From the NCBI RefSeq assembly GCF_041381155.1, contig NC_091146.1, forward strand, positions 32,785,328-32,849,327: DNA of 64,000 bases, written 5' to 3'. The notes under the pieces are model-generated. The model had not been told where the DNA came from. It did not search any database and saw only the letters and a list, made by a program, of their open reading frames with translations. Made by a program: the position numbers and the translations under genes. Every line of letters begins with the position of its first letter. Positions within the stretch are counted from its first letter, which is position 1. Positions 37,701-44,992 of the stretch are shown here, one piece after another. The stretch is from Argopecten irradians. Its lineage: Eukaryota > Mollusca > Bivalvia > Pectinida > Pectinidae.

Positions 37701-40017
37701 GCGATGCTGTAGGAGGGAGTGAAACGGAACAGCAGGCACCACAGGGGCTAGGTTTCACTGTTGGACTAGGGGAGACAACCCAGACTGGATTCTCATTCAG
37801 CTGGGGAGGTTCGGATCAGCAAATTCCAGGTTTAGATGGTCCTATTGTTGTGAGTAGATCCAATTCACAAACATTACCAGGATTGTCTGGCAGTGGGAGG
37901 CAAACGGAACAGCCATCCTCGTTGCCAAGCATTTCCGCGAATAATAATAGTGCTTCTGGGGTGAACAATATCAGTGCAGACCTTGAGAAAATCAGTAGTG
38001 TTCTGGACAAGATGGACTCCATGGACGACGAAGAGGACAATCAATCTGGCGCTGAGGAACCGGAGAAGGAGGAGGTAAAATTAGCGTTGTCCGGGGTGGA
38101 GAGCATTTCAGCAGACAGTGGCGACGACATGGATATAGATTCTCCGGACGACCCCGGGACAGACAGAGGCGATAAATCGGAGGGTGGTAGTCAGTCGGAT
38201 GATCTCTCTCATTCCATGCAACAGGCAGCACAAGAGGCTGCTAAATACTCGGCCCAGGCAGAGTTCCCCGACGACACGGAGGACATGATGGAAGATCAGG
38301 TACGTTTCTAAAATCTATAAGATACTGAATTGAATATTATTTTCAGGTACGTTTCTAAAATCTATAAGATACTGAATTGAATATTATTTTCAGGTACGTT
38401 TCTAAAATCTATAAGATACTGAATTGAATATTATTTTCAGGTACGTTTCTAAAATCTATAAGATACTGAATTGAATATTATATTCAGGTACTTTTCTAAA
38501 ATCTATAAGATACTGAAGAGCAAATTATTCTCGCTTGGCATTGCTATGATCATTACAGTTGTTTCTGCAAAATTTGAAAAGGTGAAAATAATCGACTTTA
38601 CGGTAATTTCGGCTCCAGTTTAGTATTTGGAAAAGTGGTTCCTAAGGGAACTAAGTTTGATGCTTAACCTTTAATATAACCACAACCCAAACCCTTGAAA
38701 CTAAACCCTAAAATCAAATCTAACCAAACAAATAGCCCTACATATATTACGGTAAGTATGCTTTGGTGAGATAGGGCTTCTATTCTTTAGCTTGAGAAAC
38801 CGGACCTTGAGCTTTTTGAATTAGGAATTAAAGTTATATAATGAAGTTAGGATTCTAGTAAGCACGCTGTTATTCTATTATTTCTCTATAAAGGAAATCT
38901 TTTATGTATACATGTTCTGATTCAGTTTATATGTTTAATCATTTATATTTACACAGAAACTATAAATCTGCGTATCAATTAGGAAATTTTGTCGCAAATT
39001 GGGGAAAATATGGTTATTTTCAATTGGAAATGGGGCCCTTTATATCGAACCCAAAATGCAATACAGAATAGGCCATTTGGGACGATTAGGTAAGATAACA
39101 CTATAAAGTGGGCATGCATTTCCACTATCACAAGAAGACACATTATGAATTAACTGCAGTTTCCCACATGCTACACACTCATGATCATGATCATCACATG
39201 CAAGGTGTTGTATAAAAAGAAGGCCAAGGTCTTTTATTAATCTGAAACTGAAACCAAACCAAGTTAAGTTCAGTAAGGAATTTTGATGAGGGTATACGTA
39301 AGTGTAATGATATTTAGTTGTTGTGATGATACACAAGCCAACAATAACAACAGCTAAAACAACAAAGATTTACAAAAAATAATAGAAATAACAAAACGTA
39401 AAACTACAAGATTACTAGTGTGTCCAGATAAACATAGTTTTCTATAACTATATGCTGAATTTTGATTTTATCGCATAATCCACCTGATATGTGCGATTTT
39501 GTAATATGACCTGAGCGATTTTCTTTGGCTGAAAGTTCATTGTGACGTCATCACAGAAACGATAAATGACCTCAGAAAATGACGTCGACGAAAATCGCAA
39601 TAAACTAAAACTCAAAAACTTTCTTGGACTCATTAATTGTAAATAATCTCCCTGTATATATTTTAAATCTATTATCAATCATTTTTGGACTTTATTCTGT
39701 TTGTGAAATCCATTCCCAACACCAGCCATTATATTTAGACATTTTATGTTTTCCAGGAGAGAATCGACCTTGATGCCAGAATCGCAGCAATAATTAAGGG
39801 AACAGAAACATTTTCCACACAGTCCGTGTACGATCCTTCCCAAGCTCCGTTTGAGTCGGGCTACCCACCTCCAGCGAAGACGGACAAGGCGAAGGAGGAG
39901 GAGGAAAAACCGACCGAGACCAAGGAAACGGAGGAAGAATCGTCAGAGAAGGAGTCAGATTCCGAGTCAGATCCCGCGATGGACGATGATGAACTACATA
40001 GTTTGTTAGGCGTTTAG
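22672..40017 (+). CDS. PSIP1: LEDGF/HRP2-family chromatin protein (PWWP + IBD), 19 exons
   Basis: Nuclear chromatin adaptor. In this family the PWWP domain binds nucleosomes with methylated H3K36 and the C-terminal integrase-binding domain (IBD) docks transcription and chromatin partners. Nineteen exons join in phase to 1098 residues plus stop. Order: PWWP at about 5-92, with PHWP and cage residues M16, W22 and F45; acidic stretches; an AT-hook-like KGRGRPKG near 203; a Lys/Glu-rich, probably coiled or helical region at 304-594; the IBD at 595-687; a Ser/Asn/Gln/Gly-rich region at 721-1012; and a C-terminal acidic tail ending [11 protein letters not shown]. Human LEDGF p75 is 530 residues and HRP2 671, so this protein is long, because of the 432-bp exon 11 and the last two exons. 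Invertebrates usually have one gene for the pair, so an HDGFL2 label would be equally fair. Confidence 0.94.
23151..23467. repeat. 155-bp direct duplication in intron 1
   Basis: Copies start at 23151 and 23306 with CATTTTCATAAAATTTGAAT. They differ by about ten positions, including a short T-run insertion. A recent tandem duplication. Confidence 0.9.
24570..24646 (+). CDS. PSIP1: PWWP/IBD gene exon 2
   Basis: GTTGATAG|ATTGATG to GAAAC|GTGAGT. Encodes [20 protein letters not shown] then YGTHE, including cage residue F45. Confidence 0.96.
24836..25074. mobile_element. MITE with GCTCCACTAC termini in intron 2
   Basis: The left end CTGCTCCACTACGATACTCT and the right end CCTAATAGTAGTGGAGCA are inverted, followed inward by AACAACTCCT and AGGAGTTGTT. 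Confidence 0.8.
25205..25340 (+). CDS. PSIP1: PWWP/IBD gene exon 3 (PWWP end)
   Basis: TGCAG|GGCTTTC to GGAGCT|GTGAGT. Encodes [20 protein letters not shown], then [10 protein letters not shown], the HDGF-family PWWP signature. Confidence 0.96.
25530..25714. mobile_element. Palindromic MITE in intron 3
   Basis: GTACAATTTACTGTCCGTTA on the left mirrors CAACGGTAAATTGTAC on the right, and CTTCTGGTG..ATGACGTCA mirrors TGACGCC..CACCAGATG. Ends at GGGGC/TTCGAAACCCC. Confidence 0.75.
25956..26060 (+). CDS. PSIP1: PWWP/IBD gene exon 4 (acidic)
   Basis: TATACAG|CAAAGT to GCAAAAAG|GTAAAT. 35 codons, nearly all Glu after [10 protein letters not shown]. The donor is the first member of a 39-bp tandem array. 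Confidence 0.92.
26051..26590 (+). repeat. Donor-anchored 39-bp tandem array, intron 4
   Basis: About 13 units of 38-52 bp. Each junction reads AAAAG|GTAAAT, |GTACAT, |GTGAAT or |GTATAT, matching the true exon-4 junction GGGCAAAAAG|GTAAAT, so the array includes about ten exonic bases. A five-unit higher-order pattern repeats (GTACATTATCCGG at 26229 and 26421). The first unit (26061-26099) is open in frame. Confidence 0.9.
26755..26808 (+). CDS. PSIP1: PWWP/IBD gene exon 5 (basic)
   Basis: CACACAG|AAACAA to ACTGG|GGTAAG region, 18 codons ([18 protein letters not shown]), with a nuclear-localisation-like KRKK cluster. Confidence 0.9.
26873..27008. mobile_element. Palindromic MITE in intron 5
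   Basis: TTGGAACTTATTTGCAGGGG and CCCCTGCAAATAAGTTCCAA are exact inverted termini, and the inner GGTTTTCATTTC and GAAATGAAAACC also pair. Confidence 0.9.
27255..27435 (+). repeat. Partial copy of the 480-bp dispersed repeat
   Basis: Contains GTGGTTCAGTTTTATTGCCT, GCTCCATTAGCAG and GTAGCTCTTAAGACGACACC, matching 52495-52640 in the same orientation. Confidence 0.8.
27438..27565 (+). mobile_element. SINE, 5'-truncated
   Basis: ACTGACTGCTGGTCGGTGGT, CTCTCCTCCGCC and TTAATAGGACGTTAAAC identify the body of the tRNA-derived mollusc SINE also present at 28488 and 63044. The tRNA-like head is missing. Confidence 0.8.
27633..27764 (+). CDS. PSIP1: PWWP/IBD gene exon 6
   Basis: TCTTACAG|GGAAAG to GACGAG|GTTTGT. 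A basic [11 protein letters not shown] start followed by a Glu/Asp run ending [10 protein letters not shown], a likely CK2-type acidic patch. Confidence 0.92.
28042..28291 (+). CDS. PSIP1: PWWP/IBD gene exon 7 (AT-hook-like)
   Basis: TATATAG|GACTTT to GAGGAG|GTAGGG (phase 1). It holds [18 protein letters not shown], an AT-hook core, then acidic runs and a basic [14 protein letters not shown] end. The donor starts a 24-bp in-frame tandem array. Confidence 0.92.
28292..28418 (+). repeat. Donor-anchored 24-bp tandem array, intron 7
   Basis: Units start at 28292, 28316, 28340, 28364 and 28388, each GTRGGGTYAAAGGTCAC plus seven bases. The first base of the array is the first base of intron 7. All units are open in the exon-7 frame, giving RVKGHxTS repeats. 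GGGTCAAAGGTCA is a perfect nuclear-receptor DR1 half-site pair. Confidence 0.95.
28488..28710 (+). mobile_element. tRNA-derived SINE, full length
   Basis: A tRNA-like head has a pol III B-box-like GGTTGCCAGTTTGAATCC (28543-28560), followed by the conserved body GATTGCTGGTCGGGG, GTCCTTAAATGACCCTGACT and CATAGGACGTTGAATTAATC. Confidence 0.8.
28965..29046 (+). CDS. PSIP1: PWWP/IBD gene exon 8
   Basis: TTTATTGAAG|GACGTG to GTGACAG|GTGAGG. Encodes [20 protein letters not shown] and on. A second in-frame acceptor 15 bp later (TCTACAG at 28979) is possible but has a poor pyrimidine tract. Confidence 0.82.
29150..29490 (+). repeat. Acceptor-anchored repeat, intron 8
   Basis: Degenerate units of about 70-95 bp carry GATGTTGATTGGTTG..TGTTACAGTGATG. 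The last unit is the real 3' splice site of exon 9. Earlier look-alikes are TGTTACAGTGATGATGATTG (29291) and TGTAACAGTGATGTTGATTG (29402). Confidence 0.75.
29478..29570 (+). CDS. PSIP1: PWWP/IBD gene exon 9
   Basis: CTGTTACAG|TGATG to [31 protein letters not shown] and on, the start of the long charged helix. Confidence 0.92.
29571..31074. other. Intron 9, about 1.5 kb
   Basis: Nothing beyond AT-rich sequence and short inverted motifs is seen. Confidence 0.5.
31075..31243 (+). CDS. PSIP1: PWWP/IBD gene exon 10
   Basis: CTTTACAG|GAGATT to [32 protein letters not shown], then a basic [14 protein letters not shown] segment. Confidence 0.93.
31649..32080 (+). CDS. PSIP1: PWWP/IBD gene exon 11 (432 bp, highly charged)
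   Basis: GATGAACAG|GATAGT to AAAGAG|GTAATG. 144 codons of Lys, Glu, Asp and Ser with no fold visible. Much of the extra length of this protein comes from here. Disordered linker (inference). Confidence 0.9.
32480..32655. mobile_element. CRE-bearing palindromic MITE (copy 2, intron 11)
   Basis: TTAGTTACCTCTCTTGTTGG, GGTATCCATTGTGATGTCAT and the mirrored GATGTCACAATCAATACCTA, GCAGATAACTCTATAATATA. Confidence 0.85.
32896..32999 (+). CDS. PSIP1: PWWP/IBD gene exon 12
   Basis: TTTGCAG|GATGAA to [31 protein letters not shown], an alternating basic/acidic helix. Confidence 0.93.
33207..33280 (+). CDS. PSIP1: PWWP/IBD gene exon 13
   Basis: TTTTCCAG|TAAAGG to [31 protein letters not shown], end of the charged helix. 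Confidence 0.92.
33518..33861. mobile_element. MITE of about 345 bp with GATGCTCCATCGC termini (copy 2, intron 13)
   Basis: Colinear with 17363-17705 through the TTTGGTGCATGCACAATCAG and CCAATGGTGGTAATGGTG blocks. The right end is GCGGTGGAGCATCTTTAA. Confidence 0.9.
33990..34060 (+). CDS. PSIP1: PWWP/IBD gene exon 14 (IBD helix 1)
   Basis: GTTTTCAG|TCATTC to [32 protein letters not shown] then DSV. D616 aligns with human D366, the key partner-binding aspartate. Confidence 0.94.
34095..34268. mobile_element. CRE-bearing palindromic MITE (copy 3, intron 14)
   Basis: TTACAGAATTACCTCCCTTG to GGGCAGATAACTCTGTAATA. The internal CRE positions are mutated (GATGCATTA, GAGATCACA). Confidence 0.85.
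34744..34845 (+). CDS. PSIP1: PWWP/IBD gene exon 15 (IBD)
   Basis: TTTTCAG|GATGTA to [32 protein letters not shown] then [14 protein letters not shown]. Confidence 0.95.
35258..35362 (+). CDS. PSIP1: PWWP/IBD gene exon 16 (IBD end)
   Basis: TTCTTTAG|ATCAGA to [32 protein letters not shown] then [15 protein letters not shown], a close match to the last IBD helices. Confidence 0.95.
35640..35760. repeat. Dispersed repeat fragment, intron 16
   Basis: CCACTATCACAAGGAGACAC and the following CCTCCCATTCACACAC are shared with 39118-39180 (CCACTATCACAAGAAGACAC) in intron 18. Confidence 0.65.
35938..36152. mobile_element. Palindromic MITE in intron 16
   Basis: ACTAATTCATGTACCATGTG / ATACCTGATAACGTTTGTG on the left mirror CACAAACGTTATCAGGTATC / ACGTGGTACATGAATAAGT on the right. 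Confidence 0.9.
36311..36410 (+). CDS. PSIP1: PWWP/IBD gene exon 17
   Basis: TATCACAG|ACAACG to CTATAG|GTATGA (phase 1). [20 protein letters not shown] and on; no known domain. Confidence 0.9.
36439..36615. mobile_element. CRE-bearing palindromic MITE (copy 4, intron 17)
   Basis: TTACAGAGTTGTCCCCCTTG to GAGCAGATACCACTGTATTA, with ATGACGTCACAATCAATACC near the right end and TTGACGTCAA on the left. Confidence 0.85.
37170..37345 (+). repeat. Terminal-hairpin repeat remnant, intron 17
   Basis: Starts TTTAGGTCATCTGAGACAAA and ends TTAAGGCCCATGGGCCTCCT. The GGCCCATGGGCC end parallels the terminal hairpins at 757, 44959 and 47545. Confidence 0.65.
37425..38299 (+). CDS. PSIP1: PWWP/IBD gene exon 18 (875 bp, low complexity)
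   Basis: TAATATAG|ATAACA to GATCAG|GTACGT. 291 codons rich in Asn, Gln, Ser, Gly and Asp, with a central [19 protein letters not shown] block and three acidic blocks. No fold recognised. The donor opens a 47-bp tandem array. Confidence 0.9.
38300..38525 (+). repeat. Donor-anchored 47-bp tandem array, intron 18
   Basis: Units start at 38300, 38347, 38394 and 38441, with a partial at 38488. Each full unit runs GTACGTTTCTAAAATCTATA to TTATTTTCAG (the last has TATATTCAG), so every internal junction is CAG|GTAC. The first unit begins exactly at the exon-18 donor. Confidence 0.96.
38526..39756. other. Rest of intron 18
   Basis: No exon is needed to keep phase. Holds a dispersed repeat fragment at about 39118-39180. 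Confidence 0.5.
39757..40017 (+). CDS. PSIP1: PWWP/IBD gene exon 19 (terminal)
   Basis: TTTTCCAG|GAGAGA to TAG at 40015-40017. It starts [20 protein letters not shown], a short helix-like LDxRI motif weakly reminiscent of SET1-type proteins. It continues through [15 protein letters not shown] and ends in an acidic tail, [11 protein letters not shown]. Confidence 0.93.
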   Translation, partial: ERIDLDARIAAIIKGTETFSTQSVYDPSQAPFESGYPPPAKTDKAKEEEEKPTETKETEEESSEKESDSESDPAMDDDELHSLLGV

Positions 40018-42200
40018 CAAAACAACAACTGTAGTAGTACTTTCTTTAGAGTTATCTGCCCTTGGAATAGGTATTCATTGTTATCTTGTTGGTTTAGATG
40101 AGAGAAGTATTGCTCTAGCATGTCAGTTATTGACTTAATGTAGAAATGGTTATATTTGGGAGAGGTTAACTTTGGGGTTTTGATGGTTAAGCAATAGGCT
40201 TTTGAGTTATTACATGCTCTTTAGACGGTTTTCATTTGTAAATGAGTAATACACACCACATTTTGCATAGAGATGATATGAGTAGGGCAAGTTCTCTAGC
40301 TGAATGATGAACATTTATTAGCATTTCTCTCGGGTAAAAGATCCCCAATGGGTTCACCCATAAAATTTCTCCTCACAATTAAATTTTACCTACCACAAAT
40401 TTCTAAGGCCAAATAAAAAAATATTCTTGTTTCTGGTAAAATCCCCTTTATAAATGAAGGGTTGGTATAGGGATTTTTTTTTTTTTTTTTAATTTCCCAA
40501 TTTCTTGTAGTGAAAAACTGAAGTAGACTTTATTCAACCTTATATAAACCATGGATTTGATTCCAAGGAGACATTTGGTGTCTTAGATTTACAGAATTTA
40601 AAAAATTCCAAACAAAATTTAGGTTTTTATTTTTTTGCTTGAGGACAAAACTGATTAAAAGTTTTTGAGAAGGCACTGATTTTATAGGGTCGGTCGGGTT
40701 TCTGGAAAGACAAATATTTTTTTGTATGGCCTAATCAATAAATTTTGCCCACAGGTAAAATTTCTAATTGCAAAATTTCTTCTCACAAAAATTCCATGTT
40801 TACATTAACCAATGATATTACAACCAAAACGTATTATCAAGAGCAGATAACTCTACCATTTATTTCTCGTGTATTGCCCATTTTATTTGTGGGATGTACA
40901 CACGATTCTATTGAGACTGAAATGTTACCATGACTAGAGTCGTACCAACAAAGCTTTGACACAACAACAATCATTGTATTTGTACGAAAAGTTTCGTTGT
41001 GTAGACGGTTATAAAATTTGGTGTTACAGCACTAAAAAGTCATCGTATTTGGACGAAAAATTTTCGTTGTGTAGACGGTCATAAAAGTTTGTGTTACGGA
41101 AGTACAGCAATCATTGTATTTGAACGAAAATTTCCAATATAGACGATCATGAAAATTTGTGTTTCAACAGTATTTATGCATCTTATCTCAACATTTTATT
41201 GTGAATGGTGGATTTTCTAGAGAGCACTTCAGTACAGGATGATGTAGCTTTGTGATGGTGGACATATAAGTGAATCAACGCGTCTGATTTGTGACGTGTT
41301 GAACTGAAAACGTTACGGATACAGCTGTTGTGAAAACAGAACCAAATTTTCATGAAAGACAAGTTGTTATGAAAACAAAACTTTTTTTCCCATGAGAACA
41401 GACAGCTGTTGTGAAAACGTGTTTCATAAAGCTTACATTTGTTGTGAAAACTGGACATTTTCAATAGAAAGGTTTTAAAAAAGGACATTTTAAATCGAGT
41501 CTTCATAATTATACTCGTCACTGTCGAAATGTTTGGAGGATTTGGACAGATATGCGAGAATTGTCATCGTTTCTGAAATCATGTATTTATGCTGATTGAT
41601 TGTAAAGAAAGGACTCATTTTCTTTTTTAAATCTTGATCATCTTTGCACTCATGAGCAGTATTCATTTATAGTAAAATCATCATTATCAAATTGTTTATT
41701 GAAGATGAAGGCAATTAAAAATGTGAACTAAATCATGATTTTGTTGATTTTTTTTGTTGTGTGTCGATCGTGACTGTTGTGAACCAATCTGATTTCACTT
41801 GCAATAACATTTCTCTTATTAAGTGGACAATTCAAAATCAAGGAAAATAATAAGTTTTCTTTGTCTTCATAGTAAATCTTGCTTTCTGATGGGCAGACTT
41901 TTTTTCCATAGCACAATGGGAAAAAAATCTTGAGAATGGCGCAAAAAATCTGATGTTATAGTGATGTCACAATAGAAACATTGGCATTGTGTATTGATTT
42001 AGAAATATATGCCTTGGAAAATCAATGGAATTTTATATGTAAACGTATTCTATTTTATCAAATAGTCTGGAAAATTAATTACACTGTATTTAAGCATTGA
42101 TGTCACTATTTTCAAATTTCATCGTGTTGGGAAATAAATTTAGTTATCAACTTTTGTGAGAATACACTTTGCAGATTCACACAGTTTGCAAACAAAAGGA
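40018..42200 (+). other. Probable 3'UTR and downstream sequence of the PWWP/IBD gene
   Basis: No coding is seen. AATAAA-type signals occur near 40416, 40737 and 42131, but the end of the transcript cannot be chosen. A fragment of the CRE MITE end (AGAGTTATCTGCCCTTGGAA) lies at 40047. Three diverged copies of a block with CGTATTTGGACGAAAATTTT and GTAGACGGTCATAAAA lie at about 40960-41165. Confidence 0.45.
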
Positions 42201-42204
42201 ATAT

Positions 42205-42440
42205 GTATGGTTCACATATGGCCCCGAAAATCTGTCAAATTTTCAAAACCGTTATTGAGTGATTAAATTGATGTATTTGACATATTTAGTACATCCCTGT
42301 TTCAACTGTAATGAGCGTTTTCTAAATTAGCAGCTGTAGTTGCCATGGGAACCATCCAAAAAATTAGGGTCAATTTTCACTACGTTTATGAAATAGATTA
42401 CATTACAAGTTTAACATTATTATGAATGACTATAAGAAAC
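42205..42440. repeat. Partial relative of the 12218 inverted-repeat element
   Basis: TATGTATGGTTCACATATGG, AAAACCGTTATTGAGTGATT and GCAGCTGTAGTTGCCATGGG match its left half. Confidence 0.6.
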
Positions 42441-42607
42441 CTTATGTACTTAAAGTTGATTAGAATATGAAAGATGGCTGTGAGATGATAATATGTTTGT
42501 TATACTTCAATATACGGCGGGGAAACCATTGACTTACTGTCGGTGCCTGACAACTGCGCCACATGCGTTTCGAACTCACGACTTAGAGGTCTAGGGCCAG
42601 TGGTAAT

Positions 42608-43415
42608 ATGTTGGGACAATTATAATAACTTGTTATAACAAGAGATCTCAGAGGGATCTTGGCGCCCAACATTGAGTGAACTTTATTGGATCTTTGTAAG
42701 ACTGATCTTTCCTCTGCTTTTCCTTCTTTCCCTGTTTCCTCCACCTGTCGGCTATGTTGTTTTCCGATTGGTCCCAAAATGCATTATGCATAACTAGGGA
42801 CCAAGGGGAACCTACACATGAAATTTGAGAAAGATCCCTTTAGTACTTTCTGAGAAATAGCGATAACAAGGATTGTTTACGGACGGACGGACGGACGGAC
42901 CACGGACGCAGGGCGATTTGAACAGCCCACCATCTGATGATGGTGGGCTGAAAAATGTCAACTTCCGGTTTGAAGGATGGGTCAAATTTGAAGCCGTAGT
43001 CTCCATTTTATTTCATATTTGTTCTTGAGACAGAGGTTAATCTGCTTGTTCAAATCTTTAAATGACTCAACAATAACCAAAATGACAAGAGTATTCATAC
43101 GTTCAAGGTCACAGGGGTCCAGAGTTTAAATATACATACCGGGGTATATATACTTAACAACACCGCAAGTCAGATGACGTTAAGGCGCATTCGATCTCGT
43201 TATCATTTGCTCGAACGAATTCTCTTCGGCTGATCAAACTTCATGCACATCTTCACTAAAACACTTTTATTCAGGGCTGAAAGTCAAGGTCATTTATTGG
43301 TTACAACTTCAAAACCCATGCATTACCTAGTTCTTAACTTACCTGGCAATGACGGTATTGTAAACTAAATATAGTGAAAAGCCCGCAAAATTGTCTATGA
43401 CAATTTCTAGTTTAT
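42608..43415 (+). repeat. GGCGCCCAACATTGAG repeat, copy 1
   Basis: Begins with AACTTGTTATAACAAGAGATC and a small AGATC/GATCT hairpin, then TTGGCGCCCAACATTGAGTG. Continues through GGTCCCAAAATGC, a (ACGG)n tract near 42879-42900, ATACCGGGGTATATATACTT, and ends TCTATGACAATTTCTAG. Two further copies lie inside the inverted duplication (47520-48470 and 59530-60475). Confidence 0.85.
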
Positions 43416-43456
43416 TAGGGCTTTTCAGAAAAGACCTATTGTTTTTGTTCTGTTTT

Positions 43457-44992
43457 TAGCTCACCTGGTCCGAAGGACCAAGGTGAGCTTATGCCATACC
43501 TTGGCGTCCGGCGTCCGTCGTCCGTCCGTCCGTCCGTCAACAATCGACTTCTTCTCCATAACCGCTGGTCGGATTTCAACAAAATTTGACTGGTAGCATC
43601 CTTATGGGCTACTAACTGAAAATTGTACAAATGATGGATCTGACCCCCCAGGGGCCTGAGGGATGGGGCCAAAAGGGGTCAATTTGGCTATTTCCATTTA
43701 AACGACTTCTTCTCTGAAACTAAGCATGGGATAGCACCCAAAATGCAATGCTAGCATCCTTATAGGGTGGGGATTCAAAATTGTACAAATGATGGGGCTG
43801 ACCCCCTGGGGGCCTGAGGGCAGGGTCAAAAGGGGTCAATTTGGCTATTTCCATTTAAACGACTTCTTCTCTGAAACTAAGCATGGGATAGCACCCAAAA
43901 TGCAATGGTAGCATCCTTATAGGGTGGGGATTCAAAATTGTACAAATGATGGGGCTGACCCCCTGGGGGCCTGAGGGGCGGGGTCAAAAAGGGTCAATTT
44001 GGCTATTTCCATATAAACGACTTCTTCTCTGAAACTAAGCATGCAATAGCATTCATAATGCAATTGTAGCATCTTTATAGGGTGGGGATTCAAAATTGTA
44101 CAAATGATGGGGCTGACCCCCTGGGGGCCTGAGGGGCGGGGTCAAAAGGGGTCAATTTGGCTATTTCCATATAAACGACTTCTTCTCTGAAACTAAGCAT
44201 GCAATAGCATTCATAATGCAATTGTAGCATCTTTATAGGGTGGGAATTCAAAATTGTACAAATGATGGGGCTGAGCCCCCGTGGGCCTGAGGGGTGGGGT
44301 CAAAAGTGGTCAGTATGACTATTTCCGTATAAACGACTTCTTCTCTGTAACTAAACATGGGGTTACACTCGTAATGCAATGGTAGCATCCTTATAAGGTG
44401 GGGATTCAAAATTGTGCAAGTGATGGGACTGATCCCCCGGGGGCCTGAGGGGTGGGGTCAAAAGGGGTCAATTTGGCTATTTCCATTTAAACGACTTCTG
44501 CTCTGCAACTTACCATGGGAGAGCACTCATAATGCAATGGTAGCATCCTTATAGGGTGGGGATTCAAAATTGTACAAATGATGGGACTGATCCCCCCGGG
44601 GGCTGAGGGGCGGGGTTGAAAGGGAGCAATTTTTGCTGTTATCATATAAACGACTTCTTCTCTGCAACTCAGCATGGAAGAGCACTCATAATGCAATAGT
44701 AGCATCCTTATAAGATGGGGATTTAAAATTGTACAAAGTATAGGGCTGACTCCCTGGAGCCTTAAGGTCAATTAGGCTATTTTTTTCATATAAATTACTT
44801 TCTCTCTGAACCTTTGTATCGGATAGCATATTTGTATGGTGTCTGTAGCATCATTATATGGTTGTGTTTCAAAATTAAACAAATTTTGGAGTCAATTTTA
44901 CTAATTTTTCTAATTGTACGAGTCTTTGTGATAATTACAAAAAACAAAAACAAAAACCAGGTGAGCGATACAGGCCCTCTGGGCCTCTTGTT
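43457..44992. repeat. Terminal-hairpin element with about 170-bp internal tandem array
   Basis: Starts AGCTCACCTGGTCCGAAGGA and ends CCAGGTGAGCGATACAGGCC plus CTCTGGGCCTCTTG, so AGCTCACCTGG and CCAGGTGAGC form inverted ends. Inside are seven copies of a unit with AAACGACTTCTTCTCTGAAA, GCATCCTTATAGGGTGGGGA and GGGGCTGACCCCCTGGGGGC. No protein is coded. Related to 1-792. Confidence 0.9.
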
